From positions 1 through 64,000 of the forward strand of contig NZ_JADCKL010000015.1 in assembly GCF_014982975.1 (NCBI RefSeq): 64,000 bases of DNA. Direction: 5' to 3'. Below the pieces are notes generated by a model. The model made no database searches. It was given only the letters and a program-made list of their open reading frames with translations, and had not been told where the DNA came from. This document shows positions 1-8,761 of this stretch, one piece after another (positions within the stretch are counted from its first letter, which is position 1; every line of letters starts with the position of its first letter). The stretch is from Claveliimonas monacensis. Its GTDB lineage: Bacteria > Bacillota > Clostridia > Lachnospirales > Lachnospiraceae. The translations under genes and the position numbers were made by a program.

Positions 1-127
1 TACGATTTCGCTATCCCTTCTTCTCGCCTGTACCTCACGATACAAACCTTGGGAGTCGCTCTGGGGTTCGTCGGCAACTACGCCCCTTGTGGACTTTCAC
101 CACAGACTGACGGCATGCCCGTCATAC
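1..127 (-). mobile_element. Group II intron, 5' end (class C-like), partial
   Basis: Read on the minus strand, the sequence starting near 127 opens with GTATG, followed by a GACGG/CCGTC hairpin (GACGGGCATGCCGTC) and then AGTCTGTGGTGAAAGTCC. This is the layout I remember for domain I of bacterial class C group II introns, where a GGGCATG hairpin is followed by a GGTGAAAGTCC-like segment. It begins just after the T-run of a terminator, the usual insertion site of this class. The ribozyme body and any reverse transcriptase lie outside the window to the left. The exact 5' boundary (127 or within a few bases) is inferred; the identification comes from motif memory and was not tested with a covariance model. 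Confidence 0.72.
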
Positions 128-128
128 C

Positions 129-163
129 GAAAAAAGAGCCTGCGCCACAAAGCGCAGACCCTC
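129..163 (-). terminator. Rho-independent terminator of the first NlpC/P60 gene
   Basis: On the minus strand a GC-rich stem containing CTGCGC/GCGCAG is followed by six Ts. It lies 18 bases after the stop codon of the hydrolase gene, and the putative group II intron starts directly after it. Confidence 0.8.
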
Positions 164-180
164 TGTCTGTTCACCAAGGA

Positions 181-1293
181 TTAGAGAACTCTCCTCACGC
201 AGCGTATCTGACGATACGTGCAGCTCGGAGACTCGATGATCCCCACCGACGGCGACGACGCATGTATCAGGCCGCCGCTTCCATTGTAGATACCCACATG
301 TCCATAGTAGACAACCAGGTCTCCCGCCTGAGCCTGGGAGAGAGGGATTTCCACTCCCGCCGATGCCTGGGCTGTGTCCGTCCTGCCGAGGCTGACTCCA
401 AAGGCCGCATAAATCTGCTGGGTAAATCCGGAGCAGTCGATGCCATTGGTCAGACTGTTGCCGCCATATACATAGGGATTGCCCAGGAACTGTCTCGCAT
501 AGGCCACTACCGCCCATCCGTCCCTCCCCTGGGGAGGTACCACCGTGCTGCTGCCGCCTCCGGAACCGCTGCCTCCGCTGGAGCTGCCCCCGCCGGAGCC
601 GCCGTTAGACGGCTGGCTGGGTGCGGTGTCCTGGGCTGCGGCTGCTGCCGCTGCCGCCTCCTGCTGCCTGCGGGCCTCTTCCGCCGCCTGCTGGGCCGCC
701 ACCGCCTCCTGGATGTCGGCGTCAAGCTGGGCAATCTCGGACTGCTTTCCCTCGATCATGGTGCCCAGGGAAGTCTTGTCCTCCTCCAGCTGGCTCTGCA
801 TCTGCGTCATGCTCTCCGCCTCCTCCTGGAGGCTCTCGGAGAGCTTCTCTATCTTCTTCGTTGTAGCTATGTACTCCTCCTGCTTTTCTCTGTCATATGT
901 ATGCACATTTTTTATGTACTCGGCCTTGTTCACCAGATCGGAAAAGCTTTCCGCCGACAGGAGCAGCTCCAGCTCGTTGCCGCTTCCGGACTCGTACATG
1001 TACTGGATACGCTTTTTCATATCCTCGTACTGCTGGTCCTGCTGGACAATAGCCTCCTCCAGGTCTATGTTCGCCTGGTCGATCTCCTCCTGCTTTTTCT
1101 GCAGATCTGCCTCCAGCGTGCTGATCTTGTCCAGGATGCCTGTCAGCTCTGACTGGAGCGAAACCACCTCGTCCTCTGCCGCCGCCTTGTCATTCTGCAG
1201 GTCCTCCACAGAGGGCGTGGCGAAGACGGGACTGACTGCCATGGAACTGATCAGTGCTGCTGTGATAAAAGCCTGTGCGATTTTTCTCTTCAT
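181..1293 (-). CDS. Secreted NlpC/P60 peptidoglycan hydrolase with coiled coil
   Basis: Probably a D,L-endopeptidase that cuts cell-wall stem peptides outside the cell. Residues 1-25 form a signal peptide (MKRK, hydrophobic core, VFA cleavage site). Residues 30-215 are a Glu/Lys/Gln-rich coiled coil like that of CwlO/PcsB-type hydrolases. A Gly/Ser-rich linker (about 218-252) leads to the C-terminal NlpC/P60 domain with catalytic Cys287 (DCSGF), His332 (GHVGIY) and His344 (HASS). The start is supported by a GGGAG ribosome-binding site. The next gene upstream (1497-2690) is a paralogue with the same architecture, suggesting tandem duplication. In CwlO-type enzymes the coiled coil contacts the FtsEX complex; whether that holds here is inference. 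Own terminator at 129-163. Confidence 0.93.
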   Translation of the reverse strand: MKRKIAQAFITAALISSMAVSPVFATPSVEDLQNDKAAAEDEVVSLQSELTGILDKISTLEADLQKKQEEIDQANIDLEEAIVQQDQQYEDMKKRIQYMYESGSGNELELLLSAESFSDLVNKAEYIKNVHTYDREKQEEYIATTKKIEKLSESLQEEAESMTQMQSQLEEDKTSLGTMIEGKQSEIAQLDADIQEAVAAQQAAEEARRQQEAAAAAAAAQDTAPSQPSNGGSGGGSSSGGSGSGGGSSTVVPPQGRDGWAVVAYARQFLGNPYVYGGNSLTNGIDCSGFTQQIYAAFGVSLGRTDTAQASAGVEIPLSQAQAGDLVVYYGHVGIYNGSGGLIHASSPSVGIIESPSCTYRQIRCVRRVL

Positions 1294-1437
1294 ATTCTCC
1301 CACCTGTCTGTTGTAAATTATTTATACTCTTATGAATTCAGTTTCACTTATTCAAATTACATGTTACTACATATTCCCGTTCAATTCAACAATTTCCCAA
1401 AATTCTCACAGAAAAATCTGCCGGTTCTTCTTCCACT

Positions 1438-1467
1438 CAAAAAACCGGAGACGCATCCGTCCCCGGT
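1438..1467 (-). terminator. Rho-independent terminator of the second NlpC/P60 gene
   Basis: On the minus strand ACCGGGGACG pairs with CGTCTCCGGT (one G-T wobble) and is followed by six Ts. It lies 30 bases after the stop codon at 1497, so the two paralogues are probably transcribed separately. Confidence 0.85.
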
Positions 1468-1496
1468 CCACATTTTTTAAGTATATCTTGAACAAT

Positions 1497-2612
1497 TTAC
1501 CAGCATCGCCTGTACCAGGGTGACCCGTATACGCTAGCGATCTTCACCACATCACCCGGCTTCGGTGCATGGATCATCTGTCCATTTCCGATGTAGATGC
1601 CTACATGGGTTCCGTAGCACACAATGTCTCCCGGCTGCGGGCTGCTGACCGCCACGCCGCATCCTCCCTGCGCCTGGGATGTCCTGGGAAGGGAAATCCC
1701 GGCCACCGCATGGCAGTACTGGACAAGTCCGGAACAGTCAAGTGCCACGCCTGCTGTAGAGCCGCCGTATACATAGGGAACTCCCAGCTGGCTGTAAGCC
1801 GCGTTTACGATCGCCTGGGCGGTAGAGGTGTTCCCGCTGGATGCACCGCCGGAAGATGATCCACTGCCACCGGTGGAGCCTCCCCCGGAAACTGTCCCGG
1901 ATGAGCTGCCTCCGCCGGAGCTGCTGTTTCCGCTGCCGGACCCGTTTGATGTGCTGCCTCCCGATGACTCTGCACTCTGGCTTTCCGCCTCCCTCTGCGC
2001 CGCCTCCGCAGCAGCAGCCTCGGCCGCAGCCTGTATCTGCTGGTCATAGTCAGCGATCTCCGCCTTCTTCTCCTCGAGGGTCGCATTCAGCTCCGCCTCC
2101 TGGGCTTCATACTCCTCCTGCATGGACTCCTGCTTTTTCTGCTCCTCCTCCAGCGTGGTCTTCAGATCCTGGATCTCTTTCTCTGTGTCTTCCAGGGCCT
2201 GAAGCTGCTGCCGGTCATAGGTATGTACATTTGATATATACTCAGCCTTGTTCACAAAATCCGAGAAATCTGTGGCCGACAGGAGCGTCTCTATAGCAGT
2301 GGCCTGCCCGTTTTCATACATGTACTGGATGCGCACCTTCATGGACGCATACTGCTCATTCGCCTTCTGCTGGGCCTCCTCAAGATCTGCCTGGGCCTCG
2401 ATGATCTTTTCTCCGGTGGTGATCATCTCCTCCTCAAGCTCTCCTGCTTTGTTGAGAAGCTCTGTCAGCTGCTCCTGCAGGGAGTCTGCCTCGCTCTGGG
2501 CCGCCGCTTTGCTGCTTTCAAGTTCATCTGTATCCGGCGCTGCAAACACCGGGGTCACGGCCATAGAACTGGCCAGTGCCACGGCAAGAGCCGCTCTTCC
2601 AAATCTTTTCAT
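1497..2612 (-). CDS. Secreted NlpC/P60 peptidoglycan hydrolase, paralogue
   Basis: Same plan as the gene at 181-1293: signal peptide (MKRFGRAAL, ending VFAAP), coiled coil to about residue 215, a long Ser/Gly linker (about 220-265), then NlpC/P60 with Cys293 (DCSGL), His336 (THVGIY) and His348 (HAPK). The open frame extends to 2690 with a TTG, but the signal peptide aligned with its paralogue points to the ATG at 2612, preceded closely by AGGAG. The linker is longer than in the paralogue. Predicted role: extracellular cleavage of wall peptides during growth or division. A strong promoter with a palindrome (2699-2727) precedes it. Confidence 0.92.
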   Translation of the reverse strand: MKRFGRAALAVALASSMAVTPVFAAPDTDELESSKAAAQSEADSLQEQLTELLNKAGELEEEMITTGEKIIEAQADLEEAQQKANEQYASMKVRIQYMYENGQATAIETLLSATDFSDFVNKAEYISNVHTYDRQQLQALEDTEKEIQDLKTTLEEEQKKQESMQEEYEAQEAELNATLEEKKAEIADYDQQIQAAAEAAAAEAAQREAESQSAESSGGSTSNGSGSGNSSSGGGSSSGTVSGGGSTGGSGSSSGGASSGNTSTAQAIVNAAYSQLGVPYVYGGSTAGVALDCSGLVQYCHAVAGISLPRTSQAQGGCGVAVSSPQPGDIVCYGTHVGIYIGNGQMIHAPKPGDVVKIASVYGSPWYRRCW

Positions 2613-2698
2613 TCTCCTGTCTTCACCCTTTCCGGTCACATTGTCTGGTATCAACATCTTGTCAATATCTGTCATTTCATTTCTGTTCAACAGATTTT

Positions 2699-2727
2699 AT
2701 TATAAATGACCGGTCATATTTTTGCAA
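2699..2727 (-). promoter_or_regulatory. Sigma-A promoter with palindromic operator candidate
   Basis: On the minus strand a -35 TTGCAA (2722-2727) and a consensus -10 TATAAT (2699-2704) are separated by 17 bases. The spacer contains the perfect 12-base palindrome ATGACCGGTCAT (2706-2717). The position between the two boxes suits a repressor site, but the binding protein is unknown. Confidence 0.65.
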
Positions 2728-2762
2728 TATTTTTTAACATTTTTGTAACATTTCATTTTTCT

Positions 2763-3761
2763 CTATACGACTGCTGTGTTCTTTTCCTCCGGCCCGCCCG
2801 GAAGTATCGGACGCTCATCGATCCGCTGGATCAGGACAAACATAACCGCCGCAAAAGCGCCGCAAAGGATCGTGATCACACTGATGCGCATATTGTTTTC
2901 CATCATCCAGCCGAAAAGTCCGAACCGGGAAGCGGCAACAGAAATGATATTAATCACTATATGCCCAACAGCCGGCGCTTTCACAGATCCATACTTTTCA
3001 TATACGTAGCAAAGGATCATGCCTGTTGCAAATGCATACAGCATCTGGACCATATTCCCATGCAAGATGGCAAACACAAGACTGGATAAGAAGGCCGCCT
3101 GCCCGAAACCAGACTGTTCCCGCATCCTCTTAAACATCATCCCGCGAAAAACCAGTTCCTCTGATATGGGAACCAGGATCCCGAGGCAGAGCAGCTGCAT
3201 CACGAAGGGGGCGCTGTACAGAGAGTCGGAAGTCTGCTGGTAGGCCGCGCTGTAGCTGGAAATATTGGAGATCAGGATCAGGTTGTTCAGTCCCACGCAC
3301 AGAGCAGCCGCAATGCCGATCACTGCTCCGTATTTCCACAGAGGAGCCTTCCGGTTAGGGATCACCCCCGCCATTTTTTCATTTTTTCTGTCCCTGTGGA
3401 ACATATACAGGATAACGGGGATAACGATCAGCGCAGTGATCCCCTCCAGCTGGGTGGTGTACTGCAGCATCCTCTCTGAGATGGACACGGACAGTTCCAA
3501 CATATCCTGCTGACTCTGCATGGCCCCTACCGTCTCCTCATAGTGCTGTGAGATATATACAAACGTGTATCCCATCACAGCGATCATGCTGACGGCAATG
3601 CTGATCAGGTATTTGATGAGCAGCGGCGTCCAGGCGTACCACGTCCCTTTCCTCCTTCCCATCGGAGGGGTCACAGGGCCCGTGGGCATCCCCTGGGGCA
3701 TTCTGTGGGGTTCATTGTTTTCTCCTGGCTCCTGGTTTGGGTTTTCCCAAGGATTACTCAT
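2763..3761 (-). CDS. CPBP-family intramembrane metalloprotease (CAAX/Rce1-like)
   Basis: Membrane protein of 332 residues with a Pro/Asn-rich cytosolic N-terminus (1-40) and about seven hydrophobic segments. The family's three motifs are present: EELVFR (Glu201, Glu202, Arg206), FAILHG (His234) and GHIVIN (His267, Asn271). Family members act as Glu/His-dependent proteases or as immunity and wall-related proteins; the substrate cannot be predicted here. It is transcribed alone, divergent from the ProX-like gene at 3942. Confidence 0.85.
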   Translation of the reverse strand: MSNPWENPNQEPGENNEPHRMPQGMPTGPVTPPMGRRKGTWYAWTPLLIKYLISIAVSMIAVMGYTFVYISQHYEETVGAMQSQQDMLELSVSISERMLQYTTQLEGITALIVIPVILYMFHRDRKNEKMAGVIPNRKAPLWKYGAVIGIAAALCVGLNNLILISNISSYSAAYQQTSDSLYSAPFVMQLLCLGILVPISEELVFRGMMFKRMREQSGFGQAAFLSSLVFAILHGNMVQMLYAFATGMILCYVYEKYGSVKAPAVGHIVINIISVAASRFGLFGWMMENNMRISVITILCGAFAAVMFVLIQRIDERPILPGGPEEKNTAVV

Positions 3762-3941
3762 ATATTAAAGCCTCGCTTTCTCAATCATAATACATGCTGC
3801 CCGCAGGCAGCCGTTCAAAATTCTTTTTTATTCTACTTCCGAAACGGGAAAGTTGCAATTAAAAAACTATAAACTCTTTTCTTTCTTCTGATTTCGCCCT
3901 ATAATAATAGAAACACCCCCACGAAAGGAGCTTAATTTATC

Positions 3942-4433
3942 ATGGAAGATCAGAAACAGCGAGTTTACGATGCCCTGAATAAACTGGGCATTAAATATGA
4001 AGTAGTAGAGCACGAGCCTGTCCACACTATGGAAGATATGGACCGTCTCGGACTTCCCCAGAAGGGAACCCTGTGCAAGAACCTGTTCCTGCGGGACGCC
4101 AAGGGAAAACGGCATTTTCTCGTCACCTGCGATGAGAAGAAGACCGTGGATCTCAAAGCGCTGGGCCGCACCCTGGGCGCCGGCAACTTAAGTTTTGCCT
4201 CCGAGGAGCGCCTGGAGAAATATCTGGGGCTGAAGCAGGGAAGCGTCTCCCCCTTCGGGCTGATGAACGACACAGACCACGCTGTAGAATTCTTTATTGA
4301 CAAGGATCTGAGCCGCTGCAAAAGCCTCGGCATACATCCCCTGGAAAACACAGCGACCGTCTTCCTGTCCTTTAAAGATCTGGACAAATTCCTCTGGGAC
4401 CTGGACGTAGACGTGATCAAGATCAAGCTGTAA
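3942..4433 (+). CDS. YbaK/ProX-type prolyl-tRNA editing deacylase
   Basis: Freestanding trans-editing domain of 163 residues that spans the family core: an N-terminal VEHEPVHT segment, LCKNLFLRD, a VTCDEKKTVD region and the SPFGLMND motif with the glycines that shape the pocket. Proteins of this group hydrolyse Ala-tRNA(Pro) or Cys-tRNA(Pro); the substrate cannot be decided from sequence alone. The ATG follows GGAG by about 11 bases, and a TATAAT lies upstream near 3900. It stands convergent to a second editing factor, the AlaX-type gene, across a shared terminator. Confidence 0.88.
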   Translation: MEDQKQRVYDALNKLGIKYEVVEHEPVHTMEDMDRLGLPQKGTLCKNLFLRDAKGKRHFLVTCDEKKTVDLKALGRTLGAGNLSFASEERLEKYLGLKQGSVSPFGLMNDTDHAVEFFIDKDLSRCKSLGIHPLENTATVFLSFKDLDKFLWDLDVDVIKIKL

Positions 4434-4446
4434 GCAAAGTATACAA

Positions 4447-4489
4447 GAGCCAGGAGCTCCCCTTCCTGAGGGAAAGCTCCTGGCTTTTT
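4447..4489. terminator. Bidirectional terminator between ProX-like and AlaX-like genes
   Basis: AGCCAGGAGCT pairs perfectly with AGCTCCTGGCT and is followed by TTTTT on the plus strand; on the minus strand the same hairpin lies just after the stop codon of the AlaX-type gene. Confidence 0.85.
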
Positions 4490-5693
4490 ATTCTTCTCTA
4501 TTCTCTTTTATAAAATGTTCTGCAAATGCGCGGATCTCATCCTGTCCGCCTGCCAGTGTTCCCTGGATCATGCCAGGTTTTCCTCCGCCCCGGCCTTCAA
4601 ACCGGCTGTTCATCGCTTTTCCAAGAGGTCTCACATCTGCCTGGCGGCTGCCGATCACATACCGGTAGCCATCTTCTTCTGTCCCTGCAAAGACCGCGCA
4701 GATATCGGCTCCCCGATCAAGGAGCAGATTCATCAGCTCTCTCGGCGCATCCCCTGCAAGACTTCCGTCAAAGACAGCGGTCACCGGGGATTCGATCTGG
4801 ATCTCTTTTGCACGGTACGCCAGGATCTGGTGCACAAGTTTTCCATTCTCATACTTCTGCTTCTCCAGCTCCTCCTTCTGCCTTTTCACCGCCCCGGCGA
4901 TCTGATTTTCCTTCTCGCACAGCAGCGCGCCGATCTCCTTCGCGCCTGCCAGCTTCACCTCGTAGTCCCGGAGCGCCCGGAAGCCGCAGAGCATCGTGAT
5001 CCGCTCTCCGCCTTTGTAGTTCATACGGTTCACCAGCTTGATCAGGCCGATCTCACCTGTCCGCTTCACATGGGGCGCACAGCAGGCGCACACATCATAT
5101 CCCGGCACGCTGACGATCCGGACCTGCCCCTCTATCTCGATCTTGCTGCGGTACTCCATCTGTTCCAGCTCTTCCTTCGAGGGGTACTGCACAAGGATCT
5201 CCAGATCCGACACCACCGCCCGGTTGGCCTCCCACTCAATCTGGCGGAGCTCCTCCGGCGTAATGGGACCGTCAAAGTCCATGGTGCAGTAGTCGCTGCC
5301 CAGATGGAAGCCCACATTGTTGTAGCCAAAGCGGCTGTGGACAAGACCGGAGACAATGTGCTCCCCTGTGTGCTGCTGCATTTTCTCAAAGCGCTCCTCC
5401 CAGTCGATCCGCCCGCAGACCAGATCTCCCGGCTCCAGGGGGGCCTCCGTCCTGTGGTACACCACGCCGTCCCGTTCCCGGGCATCCAGCACTTTCACCT
5501 CTCCCAGGTATCCGGTGTCCGCATACTGCCCTCCCCCTTCCGGGAAAAAGCAGGTCTGATCCAGCACAGTCCAGAAACCGCCGCCCTCTTTGCACGCCGC
5601 GCAGAAGAGGACACGCGCCTCAAATTCCTTCCGGTGGCTGTCCTCATAGAACAGCTTTCTCGTCATATCTCCAGTATATTCTGGCAGCTCCAT
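4488..5693 (-). CDS. Alanyl-tRNA editing protein, AlaX-L type with DHHA1 domain
   Basis: Trans-editing protein of 401 residues that removes Ser or Gly from mischarged tRNA(Ala). It is the editing half of AlaRS without the aminoacylation core. The zinc motif is HTGEH (His108, His112) and CCAPH (Cys204, His208). A coiled segment (about 265-300) leads to a C-terminal DHHA1-like region with RGGGKPG near residue 368, which marks the long AlaX-L form. It lies directly downstream of argS (36 bases) and opposite a prolyl editing gene, so two editing activities and a synthetase are clustered. Confidence 0.9.
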   Translation of the reverse strand: MELPEYTGDMTRKLFYEDSHRKEFEARVLFCAACKEGGGFWTVLDQTCFFPEGGGQYADTGYLGEVKVLDARERDGVVYHRTEAPLEPGDLVCGRIDWEERFEKMQQHTGEHIVSGLVHSRFGYNNVGFHLGSDYCTMDFDGPITPEELRQIEWEANRAVVSDLEILVQYPSKEELEQMEYRSKIEIEGQVRIVSVPGYDVCACCAPHVKRTGEIGLIKLVNRMNYKGGERITMLCGFRALRDYEVKLAGAKEIGALLCEKENQIAGAVKRQKEELEKQKYENGKLVHQILAYRAKEIQIESPVTAVFDGSLAGDAPRELMNLLLDRGADICAVFAGTEEDGYRYVIGSRQADVRPLGKAMNSRFEGRGGGKPGMIQGTLAGGQDEIRAFAEHFIKENREE

Positions 5694-5729
5694 CTATCTC
5701 TACATCCTTTCTGCCGCATTCCAGTCAGC

Positions 5730-7496
5730 TTACATTCTCTCCGGCGCCTCAAAGCCGAGCACATCGATACAGCTCTCCAGTATCTTCTTTGTCAGCACAA
5801 GAAGGGCGATGTAGCTCTTCTGCACTTCCTTATCTTCCTCTGCCAGGATCCTTGTCTCATGGTAGAACCGGTTAAATGCGTTGGCCAGCTCATAGATGTA
5901 CGCGCAGATCTTGTGGGGTGCCAGCTCCTCAAAGGCTGTCTCCATGACTCCGTTGTACTTGGCCGCCTCCAGCATCAGCGCCTTCTCCTCATCTCCGTGA
6001 GCGCCGGTGACCGAAAGGCCATCCAGTGTCTCTCCGGCCTCTGTGTATTTATTGAGGATGGACTTGATCCGCACGATGGTGTACAGAATATAGGGACCAG
6101 TATTTCCTTCAAAGGAAGTAAACCTGTCCACATCAAACACATAGTCTTTGGAAGCCTGGTTGGAGAGGTCCCCGTATTTGATAGCGGAAAGCCCCACAGT
6201 CCTGGCTGTCTCCCGGGCCTCCTCCTGGCTGACTGTCCGGTTGTCTGTGATCTTGCGGTACATCTCCTCGTTGATCTCCGCAATCAGGCTCTCCAGACGC
6301 ATTACACCGCCTTCTCTTGTCTTGAAAGGCTTTCCGTCCTTGCCGTTCATAGTTCCAAATCCCAGAAAACGCAGTCTCGTCTCCTCCGGCACGATACCGG
6401 TCTTCTTGGCCGCGCGGAACACCTGCGTAAAGTGAAGCTCCTGTCTCTTGTCCACCACATAGATCACCTGATCCGGGTGGTAGTCCTGCTCTCTCTGGAC
6501 CAAAGTGGCAAGATCCGTGGTGCCGTAGAGGGATGCTCCGTCCGATTTCTGGATCATACAGGGCGGGATTTCCTTTGTGTCGCTCTCCTCTTTCACGTCA
6601 ATGACAAGGGCCCCCTGGTCCACCCGGGCATATCCCTCCTCTTTCAGCTTCTCGATCATATCCGGGATATAGGCCTGAGCGTCAGCCTCCCCCTTCCAGA
6701 GATCAAAGTCCACATTCAGGTTGCTGTAGTTCTTTTTCAGATCCGTCACAGAGACCTGCATGATATGTTTCCACACAGCCGTGTATCCCCTGTGTCCGTT
6801 CTGAAGAAGATAGGTCGCATGCAATGCTTCTTCCCGGTAATCCTCGTGCTCTTTCGCGTAGGCGCTGGCTGTCGGATAAATCTCCTCCAGCTCCCCGATG
6901 GTGAAGGGCGCCTCCTCGGGATACTCTCCCTCAAAGGACTCGTCAAAGTATACCAGATCCGGCTGGCGCTTCTTCAGCTCTGTGATGATCAGGCCCATCT
7001 GGTAGCCCCAGTCGCCCATGTGGATGTCTCCCAGCACTTTGTGTCCCATAAGACGGCAGATCCTCTTGACGCTCTCTCCTATGATGGCAGAGCGGAGATG
7101 TCCTACATGGAGCGGCTTGGCCACGTTGGGTCCGCCGTAATCGATGACAATGGTCTGGGGATTGCTGGTCTCTTCCACGCCCAGTTTTTCGTCCGCTTCC
7201 ATCTCATTCAGATAGCCTGCTATATATTTATCGTCCAGTTTGATATTGATGAACCCTGGTTTCACCATCTCTGCTGAAAGGATACATCCTCCCCCCTTAA
7301 TCTGATCCACCACATCCTGGGCGATCATAAAAGGAGCTTTTTTGTATGCTTTGGCGCCGGCCATGGCGCCGTTGCACTGGTATTCACACAGATCCGGCCT
7401 GTTGGACAGGGTCACCTTTGCGTAGGAGCGGTCATATCCTGCCGCCTCAAACGCCTCTTCCATTTCTTCCGTGATCAGATCTATCAGTTGTTTCAT
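5730..7496 (-). CDS. argS: Arginyl-tRNA synthetase
   Basis: Class I synthetase of 588 residues. An N-terminal Arg-tRNA recognition domain (about 1-100) is followed by the catalytic fold with the HIGH-type motif HVGH at 130-133 in the context AKPLHVGHLRS, an FxTREGGVMRLE segment, and a C-terminal DALR helical domain (about 465-588). As in many ArgRS, a canonical KMSKS is not evident. I see no T-box upstream, unlike thrS in this window. It is probably co-transcribed with the AlaX-type gene downstream. Confidence 0.96.
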   Translation of the reverse strand: MKQLIDLITEEMEEAFEAAGYDRSYAKVTLSNRPDLCEYQCNGAMAGAKAYKKAPFMIAQDVVDQIKGGGCILSAEMVKPGFINIKLDDKYIAGYLNEMEADEKLGVEETSNPQTIVIDYGGPNVAKPLHVGHLRSAIIGESVKRICRLMGHKVLGDIHMGDWGYQMGLIITELKKRQPDLVYFDESFEGEYPEEAPFTIGELEEIYPTASAYAKEHEDYREEALHATYLLQNGHRGYTAVWKHIMQVSVTDLKKNYSNLNVDFDLWKGEADAQAYIPDMIEKLKEEGYARVDQGALVIDVKEESDTKEIPPCMIQKSDGASLYGTTDLATLVQREQDYHPDQVIYVVDKRQELHFTQVFRAAKKTGIVPEETRLRFLGFGTMNGKDGKPFKTREGGVMRLESLIAEINEEMYRKITDNRTVSQEEARETARTVGLSAIKYGDLSNQASKDYVFDVDRFTSFEGNTGPYILYTIVRIKSILNKYTEAGETLDGLSVTGAHGDEEKALMLEAAKYNGVMETAFEELAPHKICAYIYELANAFNRFYHETRILAEEDKEVQKSYIALLVLTKKILESCIDVLGFEAPERM

Positions 7497-7757
7497 TCTT
7501 TTTCCTCCATTCCTGCGGCCAGGATCCTTCCTCGCACCCTGACATCATCTTATAAGTCTACCATAATCAGGCTTTTCTCTCAATATCCTGTTTTTTATAT
7601 TCTGCACTTTTTTCTGGTTTTCTTCTTTCCTATATACCGGGCCGCGCAGGCTTGCATTTTGCGCCCAGGTGTGCTACCCTCATTGCCAGGCCCGGACAGT
7701 CATCGCAGCAATCCGGGGATCTGACAGAAGACTTTTCAGAAACGAGGGATATTCCAT

Positions 7758-8654
7758 ATGAAGATAGGTTCTCATGTGGGGATGAGCGGAAAGGACATGC
7801 TCCTTGGCTCCGCGAAGGAGGCCGTCTCCTACGGCGCGGATACATTCATGTTCTACACAGGCGCACCCCAGAATACAAGAAGGAAAGAGATCAGCGAGCT
7901 GAACACAGAGCCCGCCTGGGACTACATGAAGGAGCACGGCATAGAGGAGATCATTGTCCATGCTCCCTACATCATCAATCTTGCCAACACAGTGAAGCCG
8001 GAGACATACGAGCTGGCAGAGCGGTTCCTGGCCCTGGAGCTGGAGCGCACCGCCGCATGCCGCAGCCAGGTCCTCATCCTGCATCCCGGTTCCCATGTGG
8101 GCGCCGGAGTGGACGCAGGCATTGCCCAGATCATCCGCGGGCTGAACCATATCCTGACACCGGACACTCCGGTGTACATTGCCCTGGAGACCATGGCCGG
8201 GAAAGGATCCGAGATCGGCCGCAGCTTTGAGGAGCTGGCCCGCATCTACGACGGCGTCACATGCAGCGACAAGCTCCGGGTCTGCTTTGACACCTGCCAC
8301 ACAAGCGACAGCGGCTATGACATCATCCACGATTTTGACGGCGTCATAGAGAAATTTGACCGTCTCATCGGCAAAGACCAGATCGCTGTCTTCCACATCA
8401 ACGACAGCAAAAATCCGGCAGGAGCCTCAAAGGACAGACACGCCAATATTGGTTTCGGGCAGATCGGTTTTGAAGCCCTGAACTACATTGTGCATCATCC
8501 GGATTTCCAGGATGTGCCCAAGATCCTGGAGACGCCCTACGTCCCCTCACCCACACAGGCCAAGAAATCCTTTGCCCCTTATAAATATGAAATCGAAATG
8601 CTCAGACAGAAGACCTTTGATCCGGATTTTCTGGAGAAGATCGCCGGCGTTTAG
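7758..8654 (+). CDS. nfo: Endonuclease IV (AP endonuclease)
   Basis: TIM-barrel base-excision-repair enzyme of 298 residues that cuts 5' to abasic sites using three zinc ions. Visible family motifs are MKIGSHVG at the start, [21 protein letters not shown] (zinc His), [10 protein letters not shown] (Glu), [14 protein letters not shown] (Asp and His ligands), [23 protein letters not shown] and ILETPYV. The ATG follows a GAGGGA ribosome-binding site. The stop codon lies inside its own terminator. Confidence 0.96.
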   Translation: MKIGSHVGMSGKDMLLGSAKEAVSYGADTFMFYTGAPQNTRRKEISELNTEPAWDYMKEHGIEEIIVHAPYIINLANTVKPETYELAERFLALELERTAACRSQVLILHPGSHVGAGVDAGIAQIIRGLNHILTPDTPVYIALETMAGKGSEIGRSFEELARIYDGVTCSDKLRVCFDTCHTSDSGYDIIHDFDGVIEKFDRLIGKDQIAVFHINDSKNPAGASKDRHANIGFGQIGFEALNYIVHHPDFQDVPKILETPYVPSPTQAKKSFAPYKYEIEMLRQKTFDPDFLEKIAGV

Positions 8655-8666
8655 TCCGGCTTTTTT
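8642..8666 (+). terminator. nfo terminator overlapping the stop codon
   Basis: GCCGG pairs with CCGGC around a short loop that contains the TAG stop of nfo, followed by six Ts. The promoter of the next operon begins two bases further on. Confidence 0.75.
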
Positions 8667-8667
8667 C

Positions 8668-8715
8668 TTGACATTTTCACTTAAATGTATTATTGTACTA
8701 CATAGATAATACATT
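8668..8715 (+). promoter_or_regulatory. Promoter with 10-bp inverted-repeat operator for the GntR/ABC operon
   Basis: A consensus -35 TTGACA (8668-8673), a 17-base spacer and -10 TATTGT (8691-8696) precede the regulator gene. A perfect inverted repeat, AATGTATTAT (8684-8693) and ATAATACATT (8706-8715) with 12 bases between, covers the -10 box. This geometry fits autorepression by the YtrA-type regulator encoded directly downstream; that the regulator binds here is inference. Confidence 0.8.
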
Positions 8716-8761
8716 CAATCTTAACATCCCGAAAACTCCACAAGAAAAGTGAGGTGATCAC

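Noticed and set aside
49-1152. Plus-strand frame of 367 codons opposite the first hydrolase
   Set aside because: Antisense to a gene with signal peptide and catalytic triad; its first codons fall in the group II intron sequence. No ribosome-binding site.
4515-7277. Very long plus-strand frame of 920 codons
   Set aside because: It lies opposite argS and the AlaX-type gene, which have clear motifs and start signals; its product is rich in His, Leu and Ser without any domain. It is an antisense shadow.
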